Shown here: positions 1-7,434 of the stretch, one piece after another | Numbering within the stretch: position 1 is the first letter of the stretch | How the letters are laid out: each line of letters opens with the position of its first letter | DNA from: Candidatus Zixiibacteriota bacterium | GTDB lineage: Bacteria > Zixibacteria > MSB-5A5 > RBG-16-43-9 | Direction: 5' to 3' | Assembly: GCA_029858245.1 (NCBI GenBank) | Contig: JAOUFL010000084.1 | Coordinates: forward strand, 1-9,347 | DNA length: 9,347 nt | Notes under the pieces: model-generated | The model's input: only the letters and a program-made list of their open reading frames with translations | The model's database searches: none | Told to the model about the DNA's origin: nothing | Made by a program: the position numbers and the translations under genes

Positions 1-502
1 GGTCCTTATGAAAAAATTTGGTTACAAGAATATTTTTCAGGTACCCAGGCTGGAGAAAATCGTGATTAACATAGGAGTAGGTGATGCCATTCAAAATGTT
101 AAACTTCTGGATTCTGCCCTGAATGACCTGATGCTTATAACCGGGCAAAAACCGATTATAAAAAGAGCGAAAATATCTATATCGAATTTTAAATTAAGAG
201 CCAAGGCACCTATAGCCTGCTGTGTTACCTTGCGAAAAAATCAAATGCTAGATTTTTATGACAAGCTGGTGAATATCACCATTCCCCGGATTCGGGATTT
301 CAGAGGAATCCCAGCCAAATCTTTTGATGGCAGGGGAAACTTCAATCTGGGTATAAAAGAGCAGTTGATTTTTCCAGAGATCGATTACGACAAGGTGGAA
401 AAAGTAAGAGGGATGAATATCACCATCTGTACCTCGGCTAAAACCGATGAAGAAGGACTGGAACTTCTTAAGGCTTTAGGGATGCCTTTTAAGAGTAATT
501 AA
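1..502 (+). CDS. rplE: Large-subunit ribosomal protein L5, 5' partial
   Basis: L5 binds 5S rRNA and helps form the central protuberance of the 50S subunit, contacting the P-site tRNA. The reading frame is open from base 2 (Val-Leu before the first visible Met), and that Met at base 8 is internal: in the family the segment MKKFGYKN follows roughly 15 N-terminal residues, so the true start lies upstream of the window. Visible family hallmarks are VPRLEKIVINIGVG near the start, TGQKPIIKRAKISISNFK in the middle, RGIPAKSFDGRGNFNLGI and the closing KALGMPF. About 166 residues are present against a usual length near 179. The frame ends with TAA at 500-502, 19 bases before rpsN, as expected for the spc operon. 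The assignment is secure; only the start is missing. Confidence 0.97.
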   Translation, partial: VLMKKFGYKNIFQVPRLEKIVINIGVGDAIQNVKLLDSALNDLMLITGQKPIIKRAKISISNFKLRAKAPIACCVTLRKNQMLDFYDKLVNITIPRIRDFRGIPAKSFDGRGNFNLGIKEQLIFPEIDYDKVEKVRGMNITICTSAKTDEEGLELLKALGMPFKSN

Positions 503-521
503 AGATTTAAGGGAGAATACA

Positions 522-707
522 GTGGCAAAAACATCGATGATAGAAAAAGCCAAACGCAAACCGAAATTCAAGGTCAGAAAACATAACCGGTGCAGTAGAT
601 GTGGCAGACCGCGAGGCTATATGAGAGATTTTGGATTATGTCGTATCTGTTTTAGAGAGCTGGCTCATAAAGGAGAAATCCCCGGTGTGGTCAAAGCCAG
701 CTGGTAG
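522..707 (+). CDS. rpsN: Small-subunit ribosomal protein S14, zinc-binding short (type Z) form
   Basis: S14 sits in the head of the 30S subunit and is needed late in its assembly. The product is 61 residues, the length of the short zinc-binding form rather than the roughly 100-residue zinc-free form. Two CxxC pairs, Cys24/Cys27 and Cys40/Cys43, form the expected zinc ribbon, and the tail GEIPGVVKASW is typical of the family. The start is GTG at 522, preceded by an AGGGAGA-like Shine-Dalgarno at about 510-515; the family's MAKTSMIEK start supports this choice. It lies between rplE and rpsH as in the standard spc order. Because the zinc form is used here, a zinc-free paralog elsewhere in the genome is possible but cannot be seen. 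Confidence 0.97.
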   Translation: MAKTSMIEKAKRKPKFKVRKHNRCSRCGRPRGYMRDFGLCRICFRELAHKGEIPGVVKASW

Positions 708-718
708 AATTATAGTGC

Positions 719-725
719 AGGAGGT
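719..725 (+). promoter_or_regulatory. Strong Shine-Dalgarno site of rpsH
   Basis: AGGAGGT lies 3 bases before the ATG at 729 and is a near-perfect anti-16S match. It fixes the rpsH start. The spacing is on the short side. Confidence 0.75.
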
Positions 726-728
726 AAG

Positions 729-1127
729 ATGAAAATAACCGATCCTATTGCTGATATGCTTACCAGAATAAGAAACGCATATAAAGCAAAACATAAGACA
801 GTTGATATTCCCGGCTCAAAAATAAAAAAAGAGATAGCCAGAATTCTGCAGGAAAATGGATGTATCAGAAAGCAGGTAGAGGTTGAGGATAATAAACAGA
901 ACATCTTAAGACTCTACTTGAGTTATGATTCCGAGGGAAAATCAAATGTTTACGGACTAAAGCGTATCAGCAAACCTGGCCTGCGTATTTATTATGATAA
1001 AGATAAGTTGAAGAAAATCAGCAGGGAGTTCGGATTTTTCATCCTTTCTACCTCAATGGGTATTATGACTGACGATAATGCTCGCTTGAAGGGGATTGGC
1101 GGAGAGGTTATCTGTCACATTAGATAA
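729..1127 (+). CDS. rpsH: Small-subunit ribosomal protein S8
   Basis: S8 binds the central domain of 16S rRNA early in 30S assembly; in enterobacteria it also represses the spc operon by binding mRNA near rplE, a site that would fall outside this window. The 132-residue product is full length (family about 130). Visible motifs are MKITDPIADMLTRIRNA at the start, the SKPGLRIYY strand (residues 81-89) and the C-terminal rRNA-binding segment STSMGIMTD (107-115) followed by KGIGGEVICHIR. The Met at residue 110 sits where many homologs carry Lys, Arg or Gln, a mild departure. The ATG at 729 follows a strong Shine-Dalgarno, and rplF begins 19 bases after the stop. Confidence 0.97.
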   Translation: MKITDPIADMLTRIRNAYKAKHKTVDIPGSKIKKEIARILQENGCIRKQVEVEDNKQNILRLYLSYDSEGKSNVYGLKRISKPGLRIYYDKDKLKKISREFGFFILSTSMGIMTDDNARLKGIGGEVICHIR

Positions 1128-1146
1128 TTATATTTAAGGAGCTTAG

Positions 1147-1686
1147 ATGTCGAGAGTTGGTAAAAATCCAGTGATATTGTCCGGGGGAGTCAAGGCGGAA
1201 GTCTCGAAGCACGAAGTAACGATAAGCGGTCCGCAGGGAAAACTGGTTAAGAGGTTTCATCCTGCTATGGAGATACTTCTGGAGGATAATAAAGTACTGG
1301 TGAAAAGAAAATCTGACAGCAAGCTGGAGAAATCATTACACGGGCTTACCCGGGCTTTGATAAATAATATGGTAAAGGGAGTAAGCGAGGGATTCAAAAA
1401 AACCCTTACCATAGTAGGAGTCGGTTACAAAGCTGAGCCGGTGGGAAACAAAGTCTCTTTTAATCTGGGATTTTCGCATTCTATACTTTTTAAACCGCCG
1501 GAGGGTATTAAAATAACAGTTGAAACCCCTACCAAAATTGTAATCTCCGGAGCCGACAAGGAACTGGTGGGTCAGGTTGCTGCAAAACTCAGGTCATTTC
1601 GACCACCTGAACCATATAAAGGAAAGGGCATTAGATACGAGGAGGAGAAGGTTCGCAAAAAAGCTGGAAAAGCAGCTGCCGGATAA
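1147..1686 (+). CDS. rplF: Large-subunit ribosomal protein L6
   Basis: L6 binds 23S rRNA near the sarcin-ricin loop at the factor-binding side of the 50S subunit. The protein has 179 residues, matching the family, and consists of two similar domains. The first begins MSRVGKNPVI; the second carries GVGYKAEPVGNKVSFNLGFSH (about 91-111, split across the domain junction). The signature RPPEPYKGKGIRYEEE (152-167) near the C terminus is the diagnostic L6 motif. The ATG at 1147 is preceded by AAGGAG at 1136-1141. A 41-base spacer separates it from rplR. No oddities are seen. Confidence 0.97.
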   Translation: MSRVGKNPVILSGGVKAEVSKHEVTISGPQGKLVKRFHPAMEILLEDNKVLVKRKSDSKLEKSLHGLTRALINNMVKGVSEGFKKTLTIVGVGYKAEPVGNKVSFNLGFSHSILFKPPEGIKITVETPTKIVISGADKELVGQVAAKLRSFRPPEPYKGKGIRYEEEKVRKKAGKAAAG

Positions 1687-1727
1687 GAAACATTTATCCA
1701 TAAATCTTATAAGGGTATTTATTTTAT

Positions 1728-2102
1728 ATGAGTTATGAAACGCAAATAAAAAAAATCGCTTCGCTAAGAAGGCAGAAGAGGGTAAGGAAAAAAGTCAGGG
1801 GTATTCCCAATAGACCGCGCCTGACTGTATATAAGAGCCTGAAACATATTTATGCTCAACTGGTTGACGATCTCTCCCAGAGTTCTATTCTGGGAACATC
1901 GAGCGTGTGCCCTGTCTTAAAAAAAGAGATGACCGAGAAACTTACCAAAACTCAAATAGCCAGAAAAGTAGGATTACAGCTTGCCATTCTGGCTAAAGAG
2001 AAGGGAATAGTAGAAGTGATTTTCGATAGAAACAGGTATATATATCACGGTCGTTTAAAAGCCTTAGCCGAAGGTGCTAGGGAAGGTGGCTTGAAATTTT
2101 AA
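1728..2102 (+). CDS. rplR: Large-subunit ribosomal protein L18
   Basis: L18 binds 5S rRNA and joins it to the 50S subunit together with L5. The 124-residue product is close to the usual 117-122. Family features are the basic N-terminal stretch RRQKRVRKKVRG (14-25), the RPRLTVYKSLKHIYAQLVDD segment starting at residue 29, and the ending YIYHGRLKALAEGAREGGL. The ATG at 1728 has only a weak upstream site (AAGGGT, 1711-1716, with long spacing). The preceding 41-base spacer is the longest gap in the spc part before secY and is AT-rich, but I see no convincing hairpin in it. An in-frame downstream start is unlikely because the basic N terminus is part of the family core. Confidence 0.96.
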   Translation: MSYETQIKKIASLRRQKRVRKKVRGIPNRPRLTVYKSLKHIYAQLVDDLSQSSILGTSSVCPVLKKEMTEKLTKTQIARKVGLQLAILAKEKGIVEVIFDRNRYIYHGRLKALAEGAREGGLKF

Positions 2103-2117
2103 TAAAGAGGTCAGTGA

Positions 2118-2600
2118 ATGGATTTTGAAACAGACGAATTACAATTCGAGGAAAAAGTAATCTACATTAATCGTGTTGCCAAAGTGGTTAAAGGAGGTAA
2201 GAGATTCGGGTTTACTGCCCTGGTAACGGTAGGTGATAAGAAGGGAAAAGTCGGCGTTGGACTGGGTAAAGCCGGTGAAGTTTCCGCAGCCATAACCAAA
2301 GGCACGGAGTTTGCCAAAAAGAATATGGTCAAAATTCCCATTAAAGACGGGACAATTCCCTACCCTATAATCGGCAGATATGGAGCTGCCAGAGTTGTGA
2401 TGAAGCCAGCTTCCGCAGGTACGGGAGTGATTGCAGGCGGTCCGGTTAGAGCAATTCTGGAAGCTGCAGGAGTACAGGACATTTTAACCAAATCTCTCGG
2501 TACCTCCAATCCTCACAATGTAGTCAGGGCAACCCTGGCAGGGCTTCTGCTGATAAAAAAATATTTGCAAAAAGATGAATTAAAAGAGAAGGCATCCTAA
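2118..2600 (+). CDS. rpsE: Small-subunit ribosomal protein S5
   Basis: S5 lies at the mRNA entry side of the 30S subunit and contributes to decoding accuracy. The protein has 160 residues (family about 165). It shows the double-stranded-RNA-binding-like N-terminal domain with VVKGGKRFGFTALVTVGD (23-40) and GKVGVGLGKAGEV (43-55), then the C-terminal domain with KPASAGTGVIAGGPVRAILE (96-115) and TSNPHNVVRATLAGL (129-143). The usual TIPHEV segment reads TIPYPI here, a small variation. The ATG at 2118 follows an AGAGG site at 2106-2110. It sits 15 bases after rplR and 17 before rpmD, as in the standard order. Confidence 0.97.
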   Translation: MDFETDELQFEEKVIYINRVAKVVKGGKRFGFTALVTVGDKKGKVGVGLGKAGEVSAAITKGTEFAKKNMVKIPIKDGTIPYPIIGRYGAARVVMKPASAGTGVIAGGPVRAILEAAGVQDILTKSLGTSNPHNVVRATLAGLLLIKKYLQKDELKEKAS

Positions 2601-2617
2601 TCCGGAGATTTGATTTT

Positions 2618-2806
2618 ATGGCAAAAGAGCTCAAGATTACCCAGATAAGAAGTACTATCAAATGTAAAAAATCTCAGAAGGTAACGGTTAGAACTCTGGG
2701 AATAAAAAAGCTTAATCAGACAGTATATCATAAGGATACACCTCAGATAAGAGGTATGATTTTGAAGGTAAAACATCTGCTGAAAGTCGAAGAGGTGGAA
2801 AGGTAA
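2618..2806 (+). CDS. rpmD: Large-subunit ribosomal protein L30
   Basis: L30 is a small 50S protein of the bacterial type; some lineages lack it. The 62-residue product matches the usual size of about 60. It has the family core: ITQIRSTI at the start, then VRTLGIKKLNQTVYHKDTP (24-42) and IRGMILKVKHLLKVEEV at the end. The ATG at 2618 is preceded by GGAG at 2604-2607. It lies between rpsE and rplO as expected. No zinc or other special motif is present, and nothing unusual is seen. Confidence 0.95.
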   Translation: MAKELKITQIRSTIKCKKSQKVTVRTLGIKKLNQTVYHKDTPQIRGMILKVKHLLKVEEVER

Positions 2807-2821
2807 TCAAGGACTGGATTT

Positions 2822-3265
2822 ATGAGATTAGGTGAGCTTAAAAAGGTTCGCGGGGCGACTAAAAAACGTAAAAGGATTGGCAGAGGTCCTGGCTCAGGTC
2901 ATGGTAAGACCTCTACCAGGGGACATAAAGGTTTAAAAGCTCGTTCCGGCGGGAAGGTTCATCCCCGGTATGAGGGTGGGCAGATGCCCATTCAAAGAAG
3001 AATTCCCAAGAGAGGTTTTACCTCATTTCGGAAAAAAGAATATCAGATCGTAAACTTAGGATCGCTTGAAAAGTGCGGCAGGCTGGAGCTTATTAGCCCG
3101 CTGGTGATGAAGAATGTTGGCCTGATCAAGAGTCTGAACCTGCCGGTGAAAATATTGGGCGAGGGGAAAATAGATTATTCCGTAACCATTCAGGCACAGG
3201 CTTTCAGCCAGAGCGCCAGGGAGAAGATTCAGGCTGCAGGCGGTAAGACCGAGTTGATAAAATGA
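2822..3265 (+). CDS. rplO: Large-subunit ribosomal protein L15
   Basis: L15 is a late-assembling 50S protein that threads a long basic arm into 23S rRNA. The product is 147 residues, normal for the family. The N-terminal glycine- and lysine-rich extension includes RIGRGPGSGHGKTSTRGHKG (18-37), followed by EGGQMPIQRRIPKRGF (51-66), the diagnostic signature. The globular C-terminal half ends AAGGKTELIK. The ATG at 2822 lies 15 bases after rpmD and has only a weak GGA-type site. Its last four bases overlap the start of secY (ATGA, 3262-3265), the classic coupling between rplO and secY. Confidence 0.97.
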   Translation: MRLGELKKVRGATKKRKRIGRGPGSGHGKTSTRGHKGLKARSGGKVHPRYEGGQMPIQRRIPKRGFTSFRKKEYQIVNLGSLEKCGRLELISPLVMKNVGLIKSLNLPVKILGEGKIDYSVTIQAQAFSQSAREKIQAAGGKTELIK

Positions 3266-4569
3266 TCAAAGCCTTTCAAAACATTGTCAAGATCCCGGAG
3301 CTGAGGAAAAGGATTTTATTCACTCTGGGGATACTGGTTATCTACAGGATAGGGGCGCATGTCCCTACACCCGGAGTCGATGCTGCAGCCCTGGGTGAGT
3401 TTTTCAAGCAAGCCCGGGGATCGCTTTTCGGTTTGTACGATATGTTCGCGGGTGGTGCTTTTGCCAAAGCGACTATATTCTCGCTCGGCATAATGCCCTA
3501 TATCTCAGCCTCGATTATCATGCAGCTTCTGGGTGCAGTAATTCCATATTTTCAGAAATTGCAGAAGGAGGGGGAAGAGGGTAGAAGAAAAATTACCCAG
3601 TACACCCGATACGGAACGGTTTTGATTGCCGCCGTTCAGGCTATGGCAACCTCACTTTTTCTCGAAAGCATTAATATAGGCGGCAGGTATGCAGTCACCA
3701 ATCCCGGGATGGGATTTCGTCTGCTGACCATGCTCACCTTTACCTCCGGCACCATATTCATAATGTGGCTGGGTGAGCAGATAACGGATAAAGGGATAGG
3801 CAACGGTATCTCCCTGATAATTTTCATAGGGATAATAGCGCGTTTTCCCAATGCCATATATGATGAAGTGCTGAATCTTTTAGCCGGGCGGAGAAACATT
3901 TTCTCCGAGGTAATTATTATCGCTTTGATGGTAGGCGTTATAGCGGCAACCGTTCTGGTAACCCGTGCTCAGAGGAAAATTCCGGTACAGTATGCCAAAA
4001 GGGTGGTGGGCAGAAAAATGTACGGTGGACAGAGCACGCATATACCGCTCTCGGTTAATGCAGCCGGCATCATCCCCATAATTTTTGCACAATCGATAAT
4101 GTTTGCACCCACAACCTTAGCTTCGTTTTTCCCCGGCAGTGAGCTGATGGTCAGTATCACCGCGATGTTCAACGAGGGGACTTTTCTTTATTCATTCGTC
4201 TTCGGGATGCTGATCATATTCTTTGCATATTTTTATACTGCCATCGTTTTCAACCCGGTGGACCTGGCGGATAATATGAGAAAATACGGAGGGTTTATTC
4301 CGGGAATAAGACCCGGCAAGAGAACCTCCGAGTATATAGATAGAGTTCTGACCCGAATCACCTTACCGGGTGCGATCTTTTTTGCCCTTATTGCGATCTT
4401 TCCATACTTTCTGATGAAGCAGATGAACGTGAATTTCTATTTCGGAGGAACCAGCATACTGATCCTGGTCGGAGTTGCCCTGGATACCCTGCAGCAGATA
4501 GAATCCCACCTGATTATGAGACATTACGACGGCTTTATGAAGAAGGGCAGGATAAAGGGAAGATTCTAA
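3262..4569 (+). CDS. secY: Preprotein translocase channel subunit SecY
   Basis: SecY forms the protein-conducting channel of the inner membrane with SecE and SecG, moving unfolded proteins driven by SecA or the ribosome. The 435 residues are full length and give ten hydrophobic segments. Visible landmarks are YRIGAHVPTPGVD (28-40) after the first segment, the plug and second-segment region around 55-95 with FSLGIMPYISASIIMQLL, NAAGIIPIIFAQSI (266-279), and the cytoplasmic loop NPVDLADNMRKYGGFIPGIR (331-350) followed by PGKRT, whose Arg is needed for SecA-driven transport. The start ATG overlaps rplO by 4 bases and adk starts 2 bases after its stop. The three signal-peptide paralogs downstream would be clients of this channel. 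Confidence 0.98.
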   Translation: MIKAFQNIVKIPELRKRILFTLGILVIYRIGAHVPTPGVDAAALGEFFKQARGSLFGLYDMFAGGAFAKATIFSLGIMPYISASIIMQLLGAVIPYFQKLQKEGEEGRRKITQYTRYGTVLIAAVQAMATSLFLESINIGGRYAVTNPGMGFRLLTMLTFTSGTIFIMWLGEQITDKGIGNGISLIIFIGIIARFPNAIYDEVLNLLAGRRNIFSEVIIIALMVGVIAATVLVTRAQRKIPVQYAKRVVGRKMYGGQSTHIPLSVNAAGIIPIIFAQSIMFAPTTLASFFPGSELMVSITAMFNEGTFLYSFVFGMLIIFFAYFYTAIVFNPVDLADNMRKYGGFIPGIRPGKRTSEYIDRVLTRITLPGAIFFALIAIFPYFLMKQMNVNFYFGGTSILILVGVALDTLQQIESHLIMRHYDGFMKKGRIKGRF

Positions 4570-4570
4570 A

Positions 4571-5227
4571 TTGAATTTTATACTGTTAGGAGCACCCGGT
4601 GCAGGGAAAGGGACACAGGCAAAGTTGCTTTCCTCGAATTTAGATATTCCGCATATCTCCACGGGAGATATGTTAAGGGAGGAAGTAAAAAAACTAACCG
4701 CGCTGGGAGAGAAAGTAAGGGTCTATATGGCTAAGGGAGAGCTGGTGCCGGATGAGCTGGTTCTTGAAGCGATAAAAAAAAGACTGCAGGAAGATGATTG
4801 TGAAAATGGATTTGTGCTGGACGGCTTTCCCAGAACACTGGTTCAGGCTAAGGACCTGGATAGGTTATTGGAAGGAATAAATAAACGGATTAACCTGGTC
4901 ATCAAGCTCAGCGTCTCACCCGAGGTTGTATTGAGCAGGCTTTCAGCCAGACAGATATGCGAGTTTTGCGGAGCAGATTATAATCTTGAGACCAGACCTC
5001 CCGAAAAGGAGGGGAAATGTGACCTGTGCGGTGGTGAGCTGGTTCAGAGGATGGATGACCGGAATGAGGTTATTTTAAACCGACTGGAAGTGTATGAAAA
5101 ACAAACCCAGCCCCTGGAAGTTTATTACCGGGAGCAGAACAGGTTAATTGAAATAGACGGAGGCAGGGATAAGGATTTAGTTTTGAAGGAAATATTGCAA
5201 ATTATAAGGAAGGATGATCGAGCTTAA
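4571..5227 (+). CDS. adk: Adenylate kinase, zinc-binding LID form
   Basis: Adenylate kinase catalyses ATP + AMP = 2 ADP in the cytoplasm. The 218-residue protein is the long-LID type. It shows the P-loop GAPGAGKGT (7-15), the AMP-binding STGDMLRE (30-37), DGFPRT (84-89) and the Arg-rich MDDRNEVILNRLEVY segment (161-175). The LID carries Cys130/Cys133 and Cys150/Cys153, a four-Cys zinc site as in Bacillus-type enzymes. The start is TTG at 4571, one base after the secY stop; it places the P-loop at the normal distance from the N terminus, and AGGGA at 4556-4560 inside the secY end can serve as ribosome site. Its 3' end overlaps map by 14 bases. Confidence 0.97.
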   Translation: MNFILLGAPGAGKGTQAKLLSSNLDIPHISTGDMLREEVKKLTALGEKVRVYMAKGELVPDELVLEAIKKRLQEDDCENGFVLDGFPRTLVQAKDLDRLLEGINKRINLVIKLSVSPEVVLSRLSARQICEFCGADYNLETRPPEKEGKCDLCGGELVQRMDDRNEVILNRLEVYEKQTQPLEVYYREQNRLIEIDGGRDKDLVLKEILQIIRKDDRA

Positions 5228-5966
5228 ATCTCAAAGAGAGATAAACATAATCCGGCAGAATGGAAGTATCGTGGCTTCAACCTTAAGCTATTTAAAGGAG
5301 AAGATAAAACCGGGAATAAAGACTATAGAGCTTGACTGCTGGGCAGAGGAGTTAATCAGGAGTAAAAACGCCATACCGGCGTTCAAGGGTTATAGAGGAT
5401 TTCCCGGTAATATCTGCGTTTCCGTGAATGAGGAAGTGGTTCACGGGATACCGGGTAAGAGAGTTCTCAGGGAAGGAGATATTGTTTCTGTGGATGTTGG
5501 TGTTTTAAAAGATGGTTTTTATGCAGATGGTGCCAGGACTTTTCCTGTGGGAGAGGTTTCTCCGGAGGCAAAAAAGCTTATGGAGGTTACCAGAAATTCG
5601 CTGGAGGCAGGGATTGCTCAGGCGCGCTCCGGGAATCGCATAGGGGATATCTCTTTTGCCGTGCAGAGTCTGGTGGAGAGTAATGGTTATTCTGTGGTGA
5701 GAGAGCTTACCGGCCACGGTATTGGAAGGAGAATGCACGAGGATGAGCTTAATGTTCCCAATTTCGGCGTTCCGGGCACGGGGATGCTTTTAAAAAATGG
5801 GATGACTATGGCAATCGAGCCTATGGTTAATGCGGGTACTTATATGATAAAAACTTTGAAGGATAACTGGACAGTGGTTACAGGTGACGGGATGCTTTCT
5901 GCTCATTTTGAGCATACTATAGCTATAACCAGCAATGGAGGTGACATTCTGACTCTCGAGGGCTGA
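5214..5966 (+). CDS. map: Type I methionine aminopeptidase
   Basis: This enzyme removes the initiator Met from new proteins whose second residue is small. The 250 residues match the single-domain bacterial type I form, without an N-terminal zinc extension. The five metal ligands of the pita-bread fold are all present: Asp94 (SVDVG), Asp105 (YADGART), His168 (TGHGIG), Glu202 (AIEPM) and Glu233 (FEHT); the substrate-side His78 lies in NEEVVHGIPG. The ATG at 5214 lies inside the end of adk (14-base overlap) behind an AAGGA site, and the N terminus MIELKSQREINIIRQNG matches the family. The secY-adk-map-infA order is the common one. It is expected to be active. Confidence 0.97.
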   Translation: MIELKSQREINIIRQNGSIVASTLSYLKEKIKPGIKTIELDCWAEELIRSKNAIPAFKGYRGFPGNICVSVNEEVVHGIPGKRVLREGDIVSVDVGVLKDGFYADGARTFPVGEVSPEAKKLMEVTRNSLEAGIAQARSGNRIGDISFAVQSLVESNGYSVVRELTGHGIGRRMHEDELNVPNFGVPGTGMLLKNGMTMAIEPMVNAGTYMIKTLKDNWTVVTGDGMLSAHFEHTIAITSNGGDILTLEG

Positions 5967-5989
5967 ATTTACGGTCCTTGAAGTCGTAT

Positions 5990-6208
5990 ATGCCTAAAGA
6001 AGAACCTATTCAGGTCGAAGGTAAGGTGCTGGAGCCTCTGCCCAATGCTATGTTCAGGGTAGAGCTGGAGAACGGTCATGTGGTTCTGGCTCACGTTTCC
6101 GGCAAGATGAGGATGCATTTTATAAAGATACTGCCGGGAGACAAGGTAACAATCGAGCTTTCGCCTTATGACCTTTCCAGGGGCAGGATAGTTTATAGAT
6201 ACAAATAA
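5990..6208 (+). CDS. infA: Translation initiation factor IF-1
   Basis: IF-1 binds the A site of the 30S subunit and assists initiation with IF-2 and IF-3. From the ATG at 5990 the protein is exactly 72 residues, the canonical length, and begins MPKEEPIQVEGKVLEPLPN. An in-frame TTG at 5978 would add four residues (MKSY) not found in the family, so I prefer 5990, although neither start has a strong Shine-Dalgarno. The single OB fold is clear from MFRVELENGHVVLAHVSGK and the ending PYDLSRGRIVYRYK. It follows map after 23 bases and is followed by rpmJ, as in the usual secY-adk-map-infA-rpmJ block. Confidence 0.96.
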   Translation: MPKEEPIQVEGKVLEPLPNAMFRVELENGHVVLAHVSGKMRMHFIKILPGDKVTIELSPYDLSRGRIVYRYK

Positions 6209-6246
6209 GTAAAAAAAGTCTAAAGGTTAAAAGATTAGAGTTTAAT

Positions 6247-6254
6247 GAGGTGAG
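6247..6254 (+). promoter_or_regulatory. Shine-Dalgarno site of rpmJ
   Basis: GAGGTGAG lies just before the rpmJ ATG at 6258 and pairs well with the 16S rRNA tail. It supports translation of this very short gene. Confidence 0.65.
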
Positions 6255-6257
6255 AAA

Positions 6258-6371
6258 ATGAAGGTCAGGAGTTCGGTTAAGGTTAGATGTGATAAGTGTA
6301 AGGTTGTGAAAAGGAAAGGTGTGATAAGGATTCTCTGCAAGAATCCTAAACACAAGCAGAGACAGGGGTAA
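6258..6371 (+). CDS. rpmJ: Large-subunit ribosomal protein L36, zinc-binding form
   Basis: L36 is the smallest 50S protein and stabilises 23S rRNA folding. The 37 residues start MKVRSSVKVRCDKCK and end CKNPKHKQRQG, matching the family closely. Cys11, Cys14, Cys27 and His32 form the zinc-binding set, so this is the C+ form. The start ATG at 6258 has a GAGGTGAG ribosome site, and the stop TAA is at 6369-6371. It follows infA after 49 AT-rich bases. In most bacteria rpsM follows directly; here the three-paralog insert begins 11 bases later. Confidence 0.97.
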   Translation: MKVRSSVKVRCDKCKVVKRKGVIRILCKNPKHKQRQG

Positions 6372-6382
6372 TTATAGCTATT

Positions 6383-6910
6383 ATGAAGAAGTTGAATTTA
6401 GTTTTTTCGGTGTTGGCTATTCTTATTATCGGGTCTGATGTTGTGAAAGCGGAGAATACTATTACTTTTTCACACTCGAATGAAAATATCGTGCAAGCTA
6501 TGGAATTGTCGGTGAAGAATAATTCTTTTGATTATTTATATGCTCAGGGAATAAGTTCGGGTGATACGTTGTTTAAGCTAAGGGATAGGTCTAAACCTGC
6601 GAACTTAAAATCACCCACCACAGCTTTTGTGATTGCCCTGGTGCCTGGTTCTGTGGTGCATGGAGCAGGTCATTTTTATGCTGGTAAGCCTGGAAGAGGC
6701 ATGTTTTTATTTGGAATGGAGTTATTAGGTGCTGGCCTTTTATATTGGGGTGCATTGAGTAGTAGTCTTGGAGAGCAATCTGAAAATGATTCTTCTAATG
6801 ATGGAAAGTTACATGAGTTTTTTGGAGTTACTCTATTCGTTGGGTCTTGGGTAGCAGATATGATTGGTGCTCCAAAGGTAGTAAAAAATCACAATGAACT
6901 TGTGTCGTAA
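6383..6910 (+). CDS. Signal-peptide membrane protein of unknown function, paralog 1
   Basis: I do not recognise this gene. The 175-residue product has a signal peptide (KK, then a hydrophobic stretch to about residue 23, likely cut at VKA|EN). The mature N-terminal part holds NIVQAMELSVKNNSFDYLY (35-53). Three hydrophobic segments follow, at about 81-100, 106-127 and 146-163. They carry PG (88-89), HGAGHFYAGK (93-102), Glu113 and W-x2-D (Trp156, Asp159), all kept in the two next genes. A polar loop of about 20 residues (SLGEQSENDSSNDGKLHE) separates the last two segments. The ATG at 6383 is 11 bases after rpmJ with only a distant AGGGGT site. The small multi-segment layout recalls TM2 or DUF5683-like proteins, but this is not shown. 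It is the most diverged copy at the N terminus. Confidence 0.85.
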   Translation: MKKLNLVFSVLAILIIGSDVVKAENTITFSHSNENIVQAMELSVKNNSFDYLYAQGISSGDTLFKLRDRSKPANLKSPTTAFVIALVPGSVVHGAGHFYAGKPGRGMFLFGMELLGAGLLYWGALSSSLGEQSENDSSNDGKLHEFFGVTLFVGSWVADMIGAPKVVKNHNELVS

Positions 6911-7073
6911 AGATGAGAAAGATATTTTTAATAACATTAATTTTATTAACTGTTCTTGTTAGCTCAAGCTCGGTATTGGCGGAGAAGACTTTCGTTTTCT
7001 CTGAATCAAGTAAGCCTGTTCTGCAAGCTATGGAGTTATCGTTGAAGAGTAATTCTCTGAGTTACTTATATAC
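6857..7073 (+). repeat. Direct repeat copy A spanning the paralog 1/2 junction
   Basis: This stretch covers the 3' end of paralog 1 and the 5' third of paralog 2. It matches 7381-7597 at an offset of 524 bases with 17 differences by my manual count (about 92% identity). Bases 6893-6968 (76 bases) are identical to 7417-7492. Confidence 0.85.
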
Positions 7074-7434
7074 ATTTCAATCTGAAGAGAGAGATTTGAC
7101 TTTTCGGGATTATAGTAAATCAGATTCTTTAAAACTTAAGAATCCCAATACGGCTTTGTTCTATGCTGCTGTGCCGGGATTTATTGTGCATGGAGTTGGT
7201 CATTTTTATGCTGGAAAAGAAAAAACTGCAGCATTATTGTTTGTTACGGAGTTGGCAGGAATTGCCTTGGTATCTTATTCAATCTATCTTGGGATGGGTG
7301 AAATTGAATCCGAAGATACAGATAAAGATTATTTTGTTGGATTGAGTGGATTGATTTTGTTTGCAGGTTCTTGGATGTATGATATGATTGGAGCTCCAAA
7401 GGTTGTAAAAAAACATAATGAACTTGTGTCGTAA
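6913..7434 (+). CDS. Signal-peptide membrane protein of unknown function, paralog 2
   Basis: Function is unknown. The 173-residue product has the signal peptide MRKIFLITLILLTVLVSS with likely cleavage after VLA (23), identical in sequence to that of paralog 3. It aligns with paralogs 1 and 3 without gaps over the first 113 residues: VLQAMELSLKSNSLSYLY (36-53), PG (88-89), HGVGHFYAGK (93-102), Glu113, then Trp154 and Asp157 of the W-x2-D motif. The C terminus IGAPKVVKKHNELVS nearly equals that of paralog 1. It starts only 2 bases after the stop of paralog 1 with no Shine-Dalgarno, so translation is probably coupled to that gene. It is more AT-rich than the ribosomal genes. It could be a secreted membrane or envelope protein; the role cannot be deduced. 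Confidence 0.85.
   Translation: MRKIFLITLILLTVLVSSSSVLAEKTFVFSESSKPVLQAMELSLKSNSLSYLYTFQSEERDLTFRDYSKSDSLKLKNPNTALFYAAVPGFIVHGVGHFYAGKEKTAALLFVTELAGIALVSYSIYLGMGEIESEDTDKDYFVGLSGLILFAGSWMYDMIGAPKVVKKHNELVS

Noticed and set aside
710..904. Minus-strand open frame opposite rpsH
   Set aside because: It lies antisense to a clear ribosomal gene and shows no family motif or ribosome site; it is a shadow of the coding strand.
3636..4172. Minus-strand open frames opposite secY
   Set aside because: They overlap one another and the well-supported secY frame, and their hydrophobic or Pro-rich content is what antisense of membrane codons gives.
5978..5989. TTG at 5978 as the infA start
   Set aside because: It would add four residues before the canonical 72-residue IF-1, and it has no better ribosome site than the ATG at 5990.
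6209..6257. Terminator or promoter between infA and rpmJ
   Set aside because: The spacer is A-rich but I find no stem followed by a T-run and no well-spaced promoter boxes.
7163..7345. Plus-strand open frame inside paralog 2 in another frame
   Set aside because: It lies wholly within the better-supported paralog 2 frame and has no equivalent in paralogs 1 and 3.
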